Notes under the pieces: generated by a model
Databases searched by the model: none
Seen by the model: only the letters and a program-made list of their open reading frames with translations
What the model was told of the DNA's origin: nothing
Made by a program: the position numbers and the translations under genes
NCBI RefSeq assembly: GCF_003063415.1
Contig: NZ_NESK01000002.1
Coordinates: 1-64,000 of the forward strand
Direction of reading: 5' to 3'
Origin: Limnohabitans sp. 2KL-17
Lineage (GTDB): Bacteria; Pseudomonadota; Gammaproteobacteria; Burkholderiales; Burkholderiaceae_C
DNA: 64,000 nucleotides
Part shown: positions 34,988-42,381 of the stretch, piece after piece
Numbering within the stretch: the stretch's first letter is position 1
Layout of the letters: every line of letters begins with the position of its first letter

Positions 34988-36043
34988 TTACAAGGGTGAA
35001 GGTGCCGTGGTCTTGAACTTCTCAGCCCAAGGCAAGAGCATGGGCATGATGTTCGGGTAAAGGGCCACGCCTTGGCTGGCGCTGTCGGCCTTCAACTTCA
35101 AGCCCCTTTCACCCGGTGTGCGCACCCATCGGTCAGCCTGTGCAGGCCGCGAGGCATGGCATTGCCTCGATACCTCGACCATCTGCGTATTGAAATCGGA
35201 CAAGCCTGCAAAAGCCCGGGGATCGATGATCTGCAAAAACACAGTGGCGCCCCAACCTTCGGGTGCATCGGCACGGCCATGCCCCGCCAGGCCGCCCGTC
35301 AGGGCCTCGACCATCCAGCTCAGGCCATAGCCCTTGTGCCCTGAATCCATGCCCCCCAGCGGCAAGATCGTACCCTTGGGCTCATTGAATAAGACCGCCG
35401 GATCGCGGCTGGCATGGCCATGGCCATCCATCACCCACTCGGCAGGCAACAAGCCGCCTTCTTTTTGCAAACGGTTGGTCATGCCGTTGGTGGTGGACGA
35501 GGTGGACACGTCGATCAGCACGGGCAAGCCCGACGTGGGAATGCCCACCGAAACGGGGTTGGGCGTGAACACCGGGTCCAGCCCGCCAAAGGGCGCGATG
35601 CTGGCAGCGTTGGGGTCAGAGCAATGCAACAGCATCATCAAACCCTGCTCGGTGACCCGCTGGTGGTAGGCCGCCAGACAGGCAATGTGGTGACTGCGCC
35701 GGATGACCACGGTGCAGGTACCCTGAGTCTGGGCACGTTGCGAGGCCAGTTCAATGGCTTGCAACACCAGCCAGGGGCCAGGCAGACGCTGACCATCCCA
35801 GGTGACGGCAGCCGGGTGGTCAGACACCACCAGGGGATGACCCTCTTTGCGCATCTTGCCCGCTTCCAGTTCGGCCAGATAGGGCGCCAACAAGGCCAGG
35901 CCATGGGTGGTGTGCCCGAGCAAGTCGCCTTCCAGCAGCACATCGGCCACGGCATGGGCCTTGTCTGGCGGCAAGCCCGCTGATTGCAAAAGATGGTCGG
36001 CAAAAGCCAGAAGGTCGGGGGGGGCGTAGTTCATGGGCTTCAT
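34988..36043 (-). CDS. Ldh2/malate-lactate dehydrogenase family oxidoreductase
   Basis: A 351-residue NAD(P)-dependent enzyme of the family that includes malate, sulfolactate and ureidoglycolate (AllD) dehydrogenases. Motifs are GDLLGHTTHGLALL, RRSHHIACLAAYHQRV, TPNPVSVGIP and GGMDSGHKGYGLSWM. ATG at 36043 is chosen; 36046 and 36034 are also possible. It is convergent with tctA. Given the purine theme an AllD role (ureidoglycolate to oxalurate) is possible, but a 2-hydroxy acid imported by TctABC is equally likely. Confidence 0.85.
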   Translation of the reverse strand: MKPMNYAPPDLLAFADHLLQSAGLPPDKAHAVADVLLEGDLLGHTTHGLALLAPYLAELEAGKMRKEGHPLVVSDHPAAVTWDGQRLPGPWLVLQAIELASQRAQTQGTCTVVIRRSHHIACLAAYHQRVTEQGLMMLLHCSDPNAASIAPFGGLDPVFTPNPVSVGIPTSGLPVLIDVSTSSTTNGMTNRLQKEGGLLPAEWVMDGHGHASRDPAVLFNEPKGTILPLGGMDSGHKGYGLSWMVEALTGGLAGHGRADAPEGWGATVFLQIIDPRAFAGLSDFNTQMVEVSRQCHASRPAQADRWVRTPGERGLKLKADSASQGVALYPNIMPMLLPWAEKFKTTAPSPL

Positions 36044-36131
36044 CATAAAAAGAAGCCTGTCATGCTCTGTCACAAGGCGGACTCAGGTCCGCTCGGAACA
36101 GTCTGATGCGCGCGCCCTCTCGGCGCTGCGC

Positions 36132-36794
36132 TTAGCTTTTGGACAAGGGTTTCAGCGCCAACTGAAAAGAGACCGGCGCAGAGGTGGACAAAAAGTTCAG
36201 CCCCACGATGGCACGCAAAGCCTCAACACCTGGCGTTAAACCAAAATCTTTGGCGTCGATCACGATCGCTTCACGTGTGCTGACCCATAAGTTGCCCTTC
36301 ATGGCCACCACCAACAGCTGGGCTTTGATGGGGACGGATTGACCTGCCATGGTCAGTTTCCCGTCGACTGTTAAAGGAACCGCGCCCTTGCCGTCGTTGA
36401 TTTGTTTCAATTTTTGGGGGTCGATTTGTGCAGAAAACTGAACGCTGGGCTGCGTGGCCACATTCCACAACAAAGTTTTCAGCCGTTCATCCCGAATTTG
36501 AACGCCGCTGTCGACACTGCGCAATTCAATTTGCAGCTGGATGCGGCCCTGCCTGTTCAGCCCACCTTTGAAACTTTTAAACCGATTGGTTTCAGTGGCG
36601 CCACCAACCCCAGCAACGCCCGATTTGGTGGTCGTGAACGTCAAGCTTGAATCGGCCAAACTGATGTCCCAATCCGAAGGGGTTTCATTGGCCAGTGCTT
36701 GGCTGGCACCGCCAAATCCCAAGACAAGGGCGCAGGCAAAAGCCAAGCCCAAAGACAGTATGCGAAACCAGTGATGTGCAAATTGTTGGATCAT
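36132..36794 (-). CDS. YceI-like periplasmic protein
   Basis: A 220-residue protein. A signal peptide ends near SQALA (about 35). The mature part resembles YceI beta-barrel lipid-binding proteins: WDISLADSSLTFTTTKSG, GRIQLQIELRSVDSGVQIRDERLK, and PSVQFSAQID. ATG 36794 is followed by an in-frame signal; earlier codons are not hydrophobic. YceI proteins bind isoprenoid-like molecules, and the precise role here is unknown. Confidence 0.85.
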   Translation of the reverse strand: MIQQFAHHWFRILSLGLAFACALVLGFGGASQALANETPSDWDISLADSSLTFTTTKSGVAGVGGATETNRFKSFKGGLNRQGRIQLQIELRSVDSGVQIRDERLKTLLWNVATQPSVQFSAQIDPQKLKQINDGKGAVPLTVDGKLTMAGQSVPIKAQLLVVAMKGNLWVSTREAIVIDAKDFGLTPGVEALRAIVGLNFLSTSAPVSFQLALKPLSKS

Positions 36795-36984
36795 GCGCTG
36801 CTCTCTAAAAAAGAAGTGATTGCAAACCAAACGCCAACCAACAGCCAGGAGTCTGAAGGCCGACCATCAGATGGCCCTTTGCTGCAGCATGGGTGAGCAT
36901 TTCAAACGCCGATACAGGCCAAAGTACGTCAAAAAACCTGCGTATCGTCGATCACTGATGGCCACCCATGCACCGAGCAGTCAC

Positions 36985-37075
36985 AAATGTAAATCCAATT
37001 TAATAATAAAAAAATACCTTTTATTAAAAAAATGTAATTAAAAGTAATTAAATTTTACAATTACACACTTCTGCC
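36985..37075. other. AT-rich segment
   Basis: About 90 bp are far richer in A+T than the rest of the window, with runs of A and T, repeated TAATTA, and an imperfect inverted pair TGTAATT/AATTACA. It may be a scar of an inserted element or a promoter-rich region. No gene is visible. Confidence 0.55.
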
Positions 37076-37212
37076 GAAACATACCCGTAGCCCTGCTTAA
37101 ACACTGGCTTGCCGGCACATGGCGTCTGCTCAGCCACTCCAATGGTCAAGCAACGGCGCTTTTGCCCGAAGCCCTGGAGGCCCCTGTGTCCAACACCGCT
37201 GGTTTTAGGCAA

Positions 37213-37360
37213 TCACCCAGCCAGCGCCAACTGCAAAGCCAGCTGGTTGTGCCGTTCAATGAGTGGCCCCATGTCCACAGTCGTGATCAGGCCCTGGCGC
37301 ACCACCACACGCCCATTCACGATCGTGTAGTCGGCGTTGGCGGTGGGGGCAAAAGACTTG
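37213..37360 (-). pseudogene. 3' fragment of an 8-oxoguanine deaminase-like gene
   Basis: On the minus strand the fragment translates to the last about 45 residues of the amidohydrolase encoded intact at 54002..55405 (ADYTIVNGRVVVRQG, then TTVDMGPLIERHNQLALQL), ending at a stop at 37213. It differs at several codons, so it is a paralogue or an older copy. Upstream of about 37360 the similarity ends and the remaining more than 400 residues are missing. Confidence 0.85.
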
Positions 37361-37428
37361 TGACCCACACGGCACCAGTGCGAGGTGTTCGTCGCGGCTG
37401 ACCGCTGCGCTCGTAACGAGTGCTGTGG

Positions 37429-37788
37429 TTAAACGCCTAAAACCACCACGTCCATCGCTGCGATCAAAACGCTGGCTTGATATGCCAAGTTGCCAACTTG
37501 TTGCCGCAAACTGCGAGTGGGCAAGGGCGCTGAATAGTGTGCCAGAGCACGCCGGCCTTGGCCGTTCACCATGACCATCGGGCAGAGCTTGTCCGGCGAA
37601 TTTTCGGAAAATTCAATGAATGCCAAAGGGATGCTCATGCGCGTGGCCAAGGCATCGAGTAAGTCGCTTTGCACCACGACTACAAAAGGGATGCCTTGCT
37701 TTTCGACCCAGGTGTTTTGAGCCGCAATCCAGTCGTTAAATGCGGTTTCAAATTTCTTTTTCCACGCAGCCAGACTGGTGTTTAAGAG
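37429..37788 (-). pseudogene. ccdA-ccdB toxin-antitoxin deletion remnant
   Basis: On the minus strand one open frame reads the C-terminal part of a CcdA-like antitoxin (AWKKKFETAFNDWIAAQN, TWVEKQGIPF) and then, without a break, the body of a CcdB-type gyrase toxin (VQSDLLDALATRMSIPL to the end at 37429). The CcdA start and the CcdB N-terminus are both missing. A deletion appears to have joined the two at a Pro-Phe position shared by both. The last three CcdB residues important for gyrase poisoning (Trp-Gly-Ile in the F plasmid) are here LGV, so it is unlikely to be active. Confidence 0.8.
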
Positions 37789-37951
37789 CTACAAGGACGG
37801 GCGTACCACCCATTTAATTCTTTCGTGTGCGGGACTTTTGTATTTCAAATTGGCATCTTCGGCATGCGCATTGGCGTGATCCGATGGTGACGCGTGGCAT
37901 CCAAACTGCGACCATGACAACACTCGCAACACATCTACGAACGGAGTTTTC

Positions 37952-38791
37952 ATGGCATCCACATCCCCCAAAAAACAGGTGGCGCTCGTCACTGGCGCAT
38001 CGTCCGGCATGGGCAAAGAAACGGCCAAGCGGCTGTTGCAAGAGGGTCTGACGGTCTACGTCGCGGCGCGCCGATTGGCGCAAATGGAGGATTTGCAGGC
38101 CCTTGGCGCCATACCGCTGCAGATGGATATTTCGGTGGACGCCAACATCGTCTCGGCGGTGCAAACCATCACAAAAGGCCATGGCGGCATCGATGTGCTG
38201 GTGAACAACGCAGGTTTTGGCATGTACGGCGCCATGGAAGATTCAAGCCTGGCCGATGCCCGTTACCAGTTTGAAGTCAATCTGTTTGGCATGGCGCGGC
38301 TCACGCAGTTGGCGCTGCCGCACATGCGTCGCCAAGGGGCGGGCAAGGTCATCAACATCTCGTCCATGGGCGGCAAGATGTACACGCCCCTGGGTTCGTG
38401 GTACCACGCCACCAAGCACGCGGTGGAAGGCTGGAGCGATTGCTTGCGCATCGAATTGGCGCCCTTTGGCATCCAGGTGGTGATCATCGAGCCCGGCGTC
38501 ATTGCGACCGAATGGGGTGGCGTGATGCTGGAGCCGATGCTGCAGCGTTCGGGTCAAGGCCCTTACCAAGCCATGGCGCAGGGCATGGCCAAGGCGATGC
38601 GCAGCACTTACGCCAAACAGGGCGCGGCCTCGCCACCTTCGGTGGTGGCCGATGCCATACTGCAAGCTGTGCGGTCAAGCCGCCCGAAAACCCGCTACGT
38701 CATCGGCAAAATGGCCAAGCCCCTGATGTTCATCCGCAAATACTTCGGGGACCGCCTGTTTGACATGGCCATCATGAGCCAAGCCAAGTAA
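37952..38791 (+). CDS. short-chain dehydrogenase/reductase
   Basis: A 279-residue classical SDR with TGASSGMG (nucleotide binding, about 16-23), NNAG, the catalytic Ser in ISSMGG and YHATK. The Arg after TVYVAAR suggests NADP preference. CGGAG precedes ATG by five bases. It lies in front of an AraC regulator (45-nt gap), so the two may work together. The substrate is unknown. Confidence 0.92.
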   Translation: MASTSPKKQVALVTGASSGMGKETAKRLLQEGLTVYVAARRLAQMEDLQALGAIPLQMDISVDANIVSAVQTITKGHGGIDVLVNNAGFGMYGAMEDSSLADARYQFEVNLFGMARLTQLALPHMRRQGAGKVINISSMGGKMYTPLGSWYHATKHAVEGWSDCLRIELAPFGIQVVIIEPGVIATEWGGVMLEPMLQRSGQGPYQAMAQGMAKAMRSTYAKQGAASPPSVVADAILQAVRSSRPKTRYVIGKMAKPLMFIRKYFGDRLFDMAIMSQAK

Positions 38792-38836
38792 CCCAACCCC
38801 ACGAAACCCTAACGACACGTCAGAAAGGCCCCCACT

Positions 38837-39856
38837 GTGAAACAGGCCACACGCTTTGCCGTGCAGATGGGTTGGAAACTGCTCATCCTGGACATGGGAT
38901 ACGCCCCCTCCGATGTGCTGAGCCTGGCGCGGCTGCCGGGTGACCTGTTTGCACGCCCGGGGGGTGCGAGTTTGTCGCCTGAGCAGTACTTTGACCTGTG
39001 GCGCGGACTGGAGCAGGCCGCAGGCAGCGACGAGCTGGCCCTCAAACTCGCGCAGGCCATGTCGGTGGAGGCGTTTGACCCTGCCCTGTTTGCCTGCTTG
39101 TGCAGCCCCGACCTGAACACCGCATTGCAGCGGCTGGCGCATTACAAACGCCTGATGTGCCCCTTGCTCATGGGGGTCGACATCCGCGCAGACCGCACGC
39201 AGGTCACTCTCAGCTGTTACGGGAGCGCCGAGCCGATTCCCCGCAGCTTGGGTGTCTCAGAGCTGGTGTTCTTCACGCAACTGGCCCGGCTGGGTACGCG
39301 CGAGCGCGTCGAGCCCTTGGCGGCCTCTGTGCCAGATTTGCCCTTGAATCTTGCACCCTACAAAGCCTATCTGGGCTGCGCTCTGGGTGCCTCTGAACAG
39401 ATCCAGATCGCGTTTTCGGCGCAGGATGGACGCCGACCGTTCTTGACCGACAACATGGCCATGTGGGCGGCGTTTGAGCCGGCACTGAACAGCCGACTGT
39501 CGGCGCTGGACGCGCAAGCCGGACTGCGCGAGCGGGTCAGGGCGGTGCTGCTGGAGACGCTGCCCGCAGGCATCAGCAGCATCGATACCGTGGCCCAGCG
39601 CCTGGCGATGAGCAAGCGTTCCTTGCAGCGGCAATTGGCCGACGAATCGGTCGGGTTTCAAGAACTGCTCAGTGAGGTTCGGCATGAACTGGCGCGTCAT
39701 TACCTGAGCCGCACCGACATATCAGCCGGAGAAATTTCGTGGCTGCTGGGCTTCCAGGAAAGCAACTCCTTCATCCGGGCTTTCAGAAGCTGGACCGGCA
39801 CCACGCCTGCAGCCTATCGGCAGGAACGGGTGGGCATGGATGCCCAGTGGCATTGA
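38837..39856 (+). CDS. AraC-family regulator (Arabinose_bd/HTH_18 type)
   Basis: A 339-residue regulator. The N-terminal about 210 residues form an effector domain of the OruR/ArgR-like Arabinose_bd class. The C-terminal about 100 residues are the double helix-turn-helix: IDTVAQRLAMSKRSLQRQLADE and ISWLLGFQESNSFIRAFRSWTG. GTG 38837 is the start. The SDR upstream is its most likely partner or target. Confidence 0.9.
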   Translation: MKQATRFAVQMGWKLLILDMGYAPSDVLSLARLPGDLFARPGGASLSPEQYFDLWRGLEQAAGSDELALKLAQAMSVEAFDPALFACLCSPDLNTALQRLAHYKRLMCPLLMGVDIRADRTQVTLSCYGSAEPIPRSLGVSELVFFTQLARLGTRERVEPLAASVPDLPLNLAPYKAYLGCALGASEQIQIAFSAQDGRRPFLTDNMAMWAAFEPALNSRLSALDAQAGLRERVRAVLLETLPAGISSIDTVAQRLAMSKRSLQRQLADESVGFQELLSEVRHELARHYLSRTDISAGEISWLLGFQESNSFIRAFRSWTGTTPAAYRQERVGMDAQWH

Positions 39857-39868
39857 CAGGAATTAAAC

Positions 39869-40378
39869 ATGAACTCAGGAGAGATGCACATGATGAAAGA
39901 CATGACGGATTATTTTGTCGGGGAGAAGCAAGAAAGTGTGCTTTTCATTTTGGCGGCTTTGATAGCGATAGGACTGGCGGTCTGGTTGTGGAGCAATGGA
40001 CACCGGCTGCGCTTCATGGCGCTGCCTTTGGTGGTGGTGGCATTGATGCAGTTGGTGGTGGGCGTCACCATTTTTGCGCGCACCGATGCGCAACTGACGC
40101 AGCTGAGCACGCAGCTGGCCAGTGCGCCGGCTCAGTTCAAGCAAGCAGAAACCGAGCGCATGAACACGGTGATGGCCAATTTCAAAATGTACAAAACCGT
40201 CGAGTTGGTGCTGCTGCTGGTGGGGGTCTGCCTGATCGTATTTTTATCAAAATTGGATGTGGCTACCGGCATCGGCATTGGGCTGGTGGTGCAAGCCGGG
40301 TTCACGCTGGCGCTGGACCTGTTTGCCGAGGCGCGCGGGGAGGCTTATCTGCGTGCGCTGGCGGGCATTGCTGGTTAG
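39869..40378 (+). CDS. four-helix membrane protein of unknown function
   Basis: A 169-residue protein with about four hydrophobic segments (about 25-40, 50-68, 110-125, 130-150). The segment between the second and third is charged (TQLSTQLASAPAQFKQAETERMN). AGGAA seven bases before ATG 39869 favours this start; ATG 39890 with AGGAG at eight bases is an alternative. No family is recognised. It lies 12 nt after the AraC gene and is convergent with the metal regulator. Confidence 0.75.
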   Translation: MNSGEMHMMKDMTDYFVGEKQESVLFILAALIAIGLAVWLWSNGHRLRFMALPLVVVALMQLVVGVTIFARTDAQLTQLSTQLASAPAQFKQAETERMNTVMANFKMYKTVELVLLLVGVCLIVFLSKLDVATGIGIGLVVQAGFTLALDLFAEARGEAYLRALAGIAG

Positions 40379-40406
40379 GTCAATCTTGCGCAAATGCGAA
40401 TTCATT

Positions 40407-40808
40407 TCATTCTGCAGTCTGACCCACGCAGGCACCACAGCGCCCGTACAAAATGATCTCGTGATCCTCCACCATGAATCCTGCTGGAGCCAGTTTGTCA
40501 AGATTTCCAGGACAAGTTGGCACATCAAATACCTTTTCGCATCGACGACACTGAAAGTAATGGTGGTGACCGTGGTCATGGTCATGTTCGTGGCTGCCAA
40601 TTTCGTAACGCGGGTTTTGACCCGGCAATTGAACTTGTCGAATTGAACTGTCTTCCAGTAAAGACTTGATTTGTCGGTACACCGTGGCCAGCGACAGTTG
40701 CGGCACGGTTTTGGCAGCAAGTTCTTGAATTTCTTGTGCAAGCAATGGCCGCCCCCCATAGGCAATCACCTCGAAGATCGCTTGGTATTGCCGAGTTTTT
40801 CTTTCCAT
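40407..40808 (-). CDS. zur: Fur-family metal regulator, probably Zur
   Basis: A 133-residue Fur-family protein. The winged helix includes LSLATVYRQIKSLLEDS. The C-terminal part is His/Cys-rich (HEHDHDHGHHHYFQC), with structural zinc cysteines in CRRC and CGAC. The start at 40808 (MERKTRQY) fits the family; 40844 is another in-frame ATG. It is divergent from a COG0523 GTPase gene with a Fur/Zur-like box between them. Neighbours of zinc-sparing type (folE2, hisI paralogue, COG0523) make zinc the likely metal, though Fur cannot be excluded. Confidence 0.88.
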   Translation of the reverse strand: MERKTRQYQAIFEVIAYGGRPLLAQEIQELAAKTVPQLSLATVYRQIKSLLEDSSIRQVQLPGQNPRYEIGSHEHDHDHGHHHYFQCRRCEKVFDVPTCPGNLDKLAPAGFMVEDHEIILYGRCGACVGQTAE

Positions 40809-40874
40809 TGCGGTATCAGTTTGCTTTAAAGGTACGCTGATCATGGCAGCAAAAAGGGCATTGTGCCAATTTCT

Positions 40875-40907
40875 TATTGCGAATAGAATATCATTATCAT
40901 TAAATCG
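40875..40907. promoter_or_regulatory. Fur/Zur-like box between zur and cobW1
   Basis: The AT-rich 33-bp segment contains AATAGAATATCATTATCATT, with one half matching the TGATAAT Fur-family half site. It lies between the divergent regulator and GTPase genes, 31 nt before cobW1. A degenerate copy (28 of 33 identical) is at 47611. Confidence 0.6.
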
Positions 40908-40937
40908 CAAGAATTATTTAGCCCAAGCACCAAATCC

Positions 40938-42182
40938 ATGACCGCCCCCAAACCAACACGCTTGCCCGTGACCGTACTTTCAGGTTTCCTGGGAGCAGGT
41001 AAGACCACATTGCTCAACCATGTCCTGGCCAATCGTGAGGGGTTGCGTGTGGCGGTCATCGTCAATGACATGAGCGAGGTGAACATCGATGCGGCCCTGG
41101 TAGACCAAGCCGCAAACAATGCGGGTGCCGCTTTGTCTAGAACAGATGAAAAACTGGTCGAGATGAGCAACGGTTGTATTTGCTGCACGTTGCGCGAGGA
41201 CTTGTTACTTGAGGTCAGAAAATTGGCAGCTGAAGGCCGGTTTGACTACTTGCTGATTGAATCCACTGGCATTGGCGAGCCGCTACCCGTGGCTGCAACA
41301 TTTGACTTCACGGATGAGGATGGTAGTTCACTGAACGAAGTCGCACAGATTGACACCATGGTGACCGTGGTGGACGCTTTTAACTTGCTGGCCGACTACA
41401 GCAGCGCCGATTTGCTGGAGCAGCGTGGTGAAACGGCTGGGCCAGAAGACACCCGAACCTTGGCTGCCCTGTTGGCTGATCAGATTGAGTTTGCCGATGT
41501 CGTGGTGGTCAACAAGATCGATAAAGTAGACGCAACGCGTCGTAATGAAGTGGTATCCGTTGTCAAAGCCTTGAATCCAGTCGCGAAAATCATCTTTTCT
41601 GACCATGGTCGCATTGAGCTCAAAGAGGTGCTTGGAACAGGGCTCTTTGACATGGAGCGCGCCAGTCAGATGCCAGGATGGGTGCACGAATTAGAAGGTC
41701 GGCATACGCCAGAGACCGAAGCCTATGGCATCGAAAGTTTTGTCCTCAAAAGCCGGGAGCCACTGCACCCGTGGCGATTCTCTACCTTCATGGAGTTGCC
41801 ATTGCCGGGACTTCTCAGGGCCAAGGGCTATGTCTGGTTGGCCAGTCGCCCCGATTGGGTTGTGAGCTATTCGCGAACAGGCAACACGGCCACGCATGAG
41901 CCTGTGGGACGCTGGTGGGCCGCTGCGCCCAGGAGCAGTTTGCCTGCTGTGGGCAGCGCAGAGCGCCGCGACATTGATGCGCGCTGGAAGCAGCCACATG
42001 GGGATCGGCTCAATGAAGTGGTTTTTATTGGTCGCCAGATGGACCGTGCAGCCATCGAGCAGGCTTGGAAGGCCATGCATCTGAACTTCACCGAGACACG
42101 CAAGGGCCAAAAGGGCTACGCAGGTTGGACCGACCTGCCTGACCCATTTCCAGAGTGGCAAAGAACTGAGGCGCTTGCATGA
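40938..42182 (+). CDS. COG0523 GTPase 1 (ZagA/YciC-like metallochaperone)
   Basis: A 414-residue G3E GTPase. It has GFLGAGKTT (residues 16-24), the metal-binding motif CICC (about 80-83), ESTGIGEP and NKID, then a CobW C-terminal domain (about 290-395). The size and separate C-terminal half resemble zinc-starvation GTPases (ZigA, ZagA). It is preceded by a Fur/Zur-like box and diverges from the regulator gene. Its role is probably to allot scarce zinc to client enzymes. It is followed by a fragment of the second GTPase gene. Confidence 0.92.
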   Translation: MTAPKPTRLPVTVLSGFLGAGKTTLLNHVLANREGLRVAVIVNDMSEVNIDAALVDQAANNAGAALSRTDEKLVEMSNGCICCTLREDLLLEVRKLAAEGRFDYLLIESTGIGEPLPVAATFDFTDEDGSSLNEVAQIDTMVTVVDAFNLLADYSSADLLEQRGETAGPEDTRTLAALLADQIEFADVVVVNKIDKVDATRRNEVVSVVKALNPVAKIIFSDHGRIELKEVLGTGLFDMERASQMPGWVHELEGRHTPETEAYGIESFVLKSREPLHPWRFSTFMELPLPGLLRAKGYVWLASRPDWVVSYSRTGNTATHEPVGRWWAAAPRSSLPAVGSAERRDIDARWKQPHGDRLNEVVFIGRQMDRAAIEQAWKAMHLNFTETRKGQKGYAGWTDLPDPFPEWQRTEALA

Positions 42183-42273
42183 AGAAACAGTTGTTGCCTC
42201 AGAGCTGCGAAAAGCGCCCAGTCGTACACAGATGGTTGCCACGATTCAAGAAACAAGATGGAAAGAATTCACC

Positions 42274-42363
42274 ATGTCGCTGATCCCTGTCACCATCCTC
42301 ACCGGCTTCCTGGGAAGCGGTAAAACCACCTTGCTTAACCGCATTCTCGAAGAGCAACACGGC
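42274..42363 (+). pseudogene. cobW2 5' fragment (first 30 codons)
   Basis: The 90 bp repeat the start of the intact GTPase gene at 47739 (about seven mismatches), including [18 protein letters not shown]. The leader before it (CAAGAT..AA..TCACCATG) is repeated as well. After codon 30 the frame runs straight into the TonB receptor gene without a stop, but the receptor has its own ribosome binding site. Confidence 0.92.
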
Positions 42364-42381
42364 ATGTACCGGAGCGCTGAG

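Larger units (their letters stand above)
36795..37951. other. degraded intergenic region with gene fragments
   Basis: These 1.16 kb hold no intact gene. From left to right there are an unremarkable stretch, an AT-rich segment (about 36985-37075) with TAATTA repeats, an unassigned open stretch, a 3' fragment of a deaminase gene (37213-37360, minus) and a ccdA/ccdB deletion remnant (37429-37788, minus). The 160 bp before the SDR gene show nothing clear. Confidence 0.75.
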
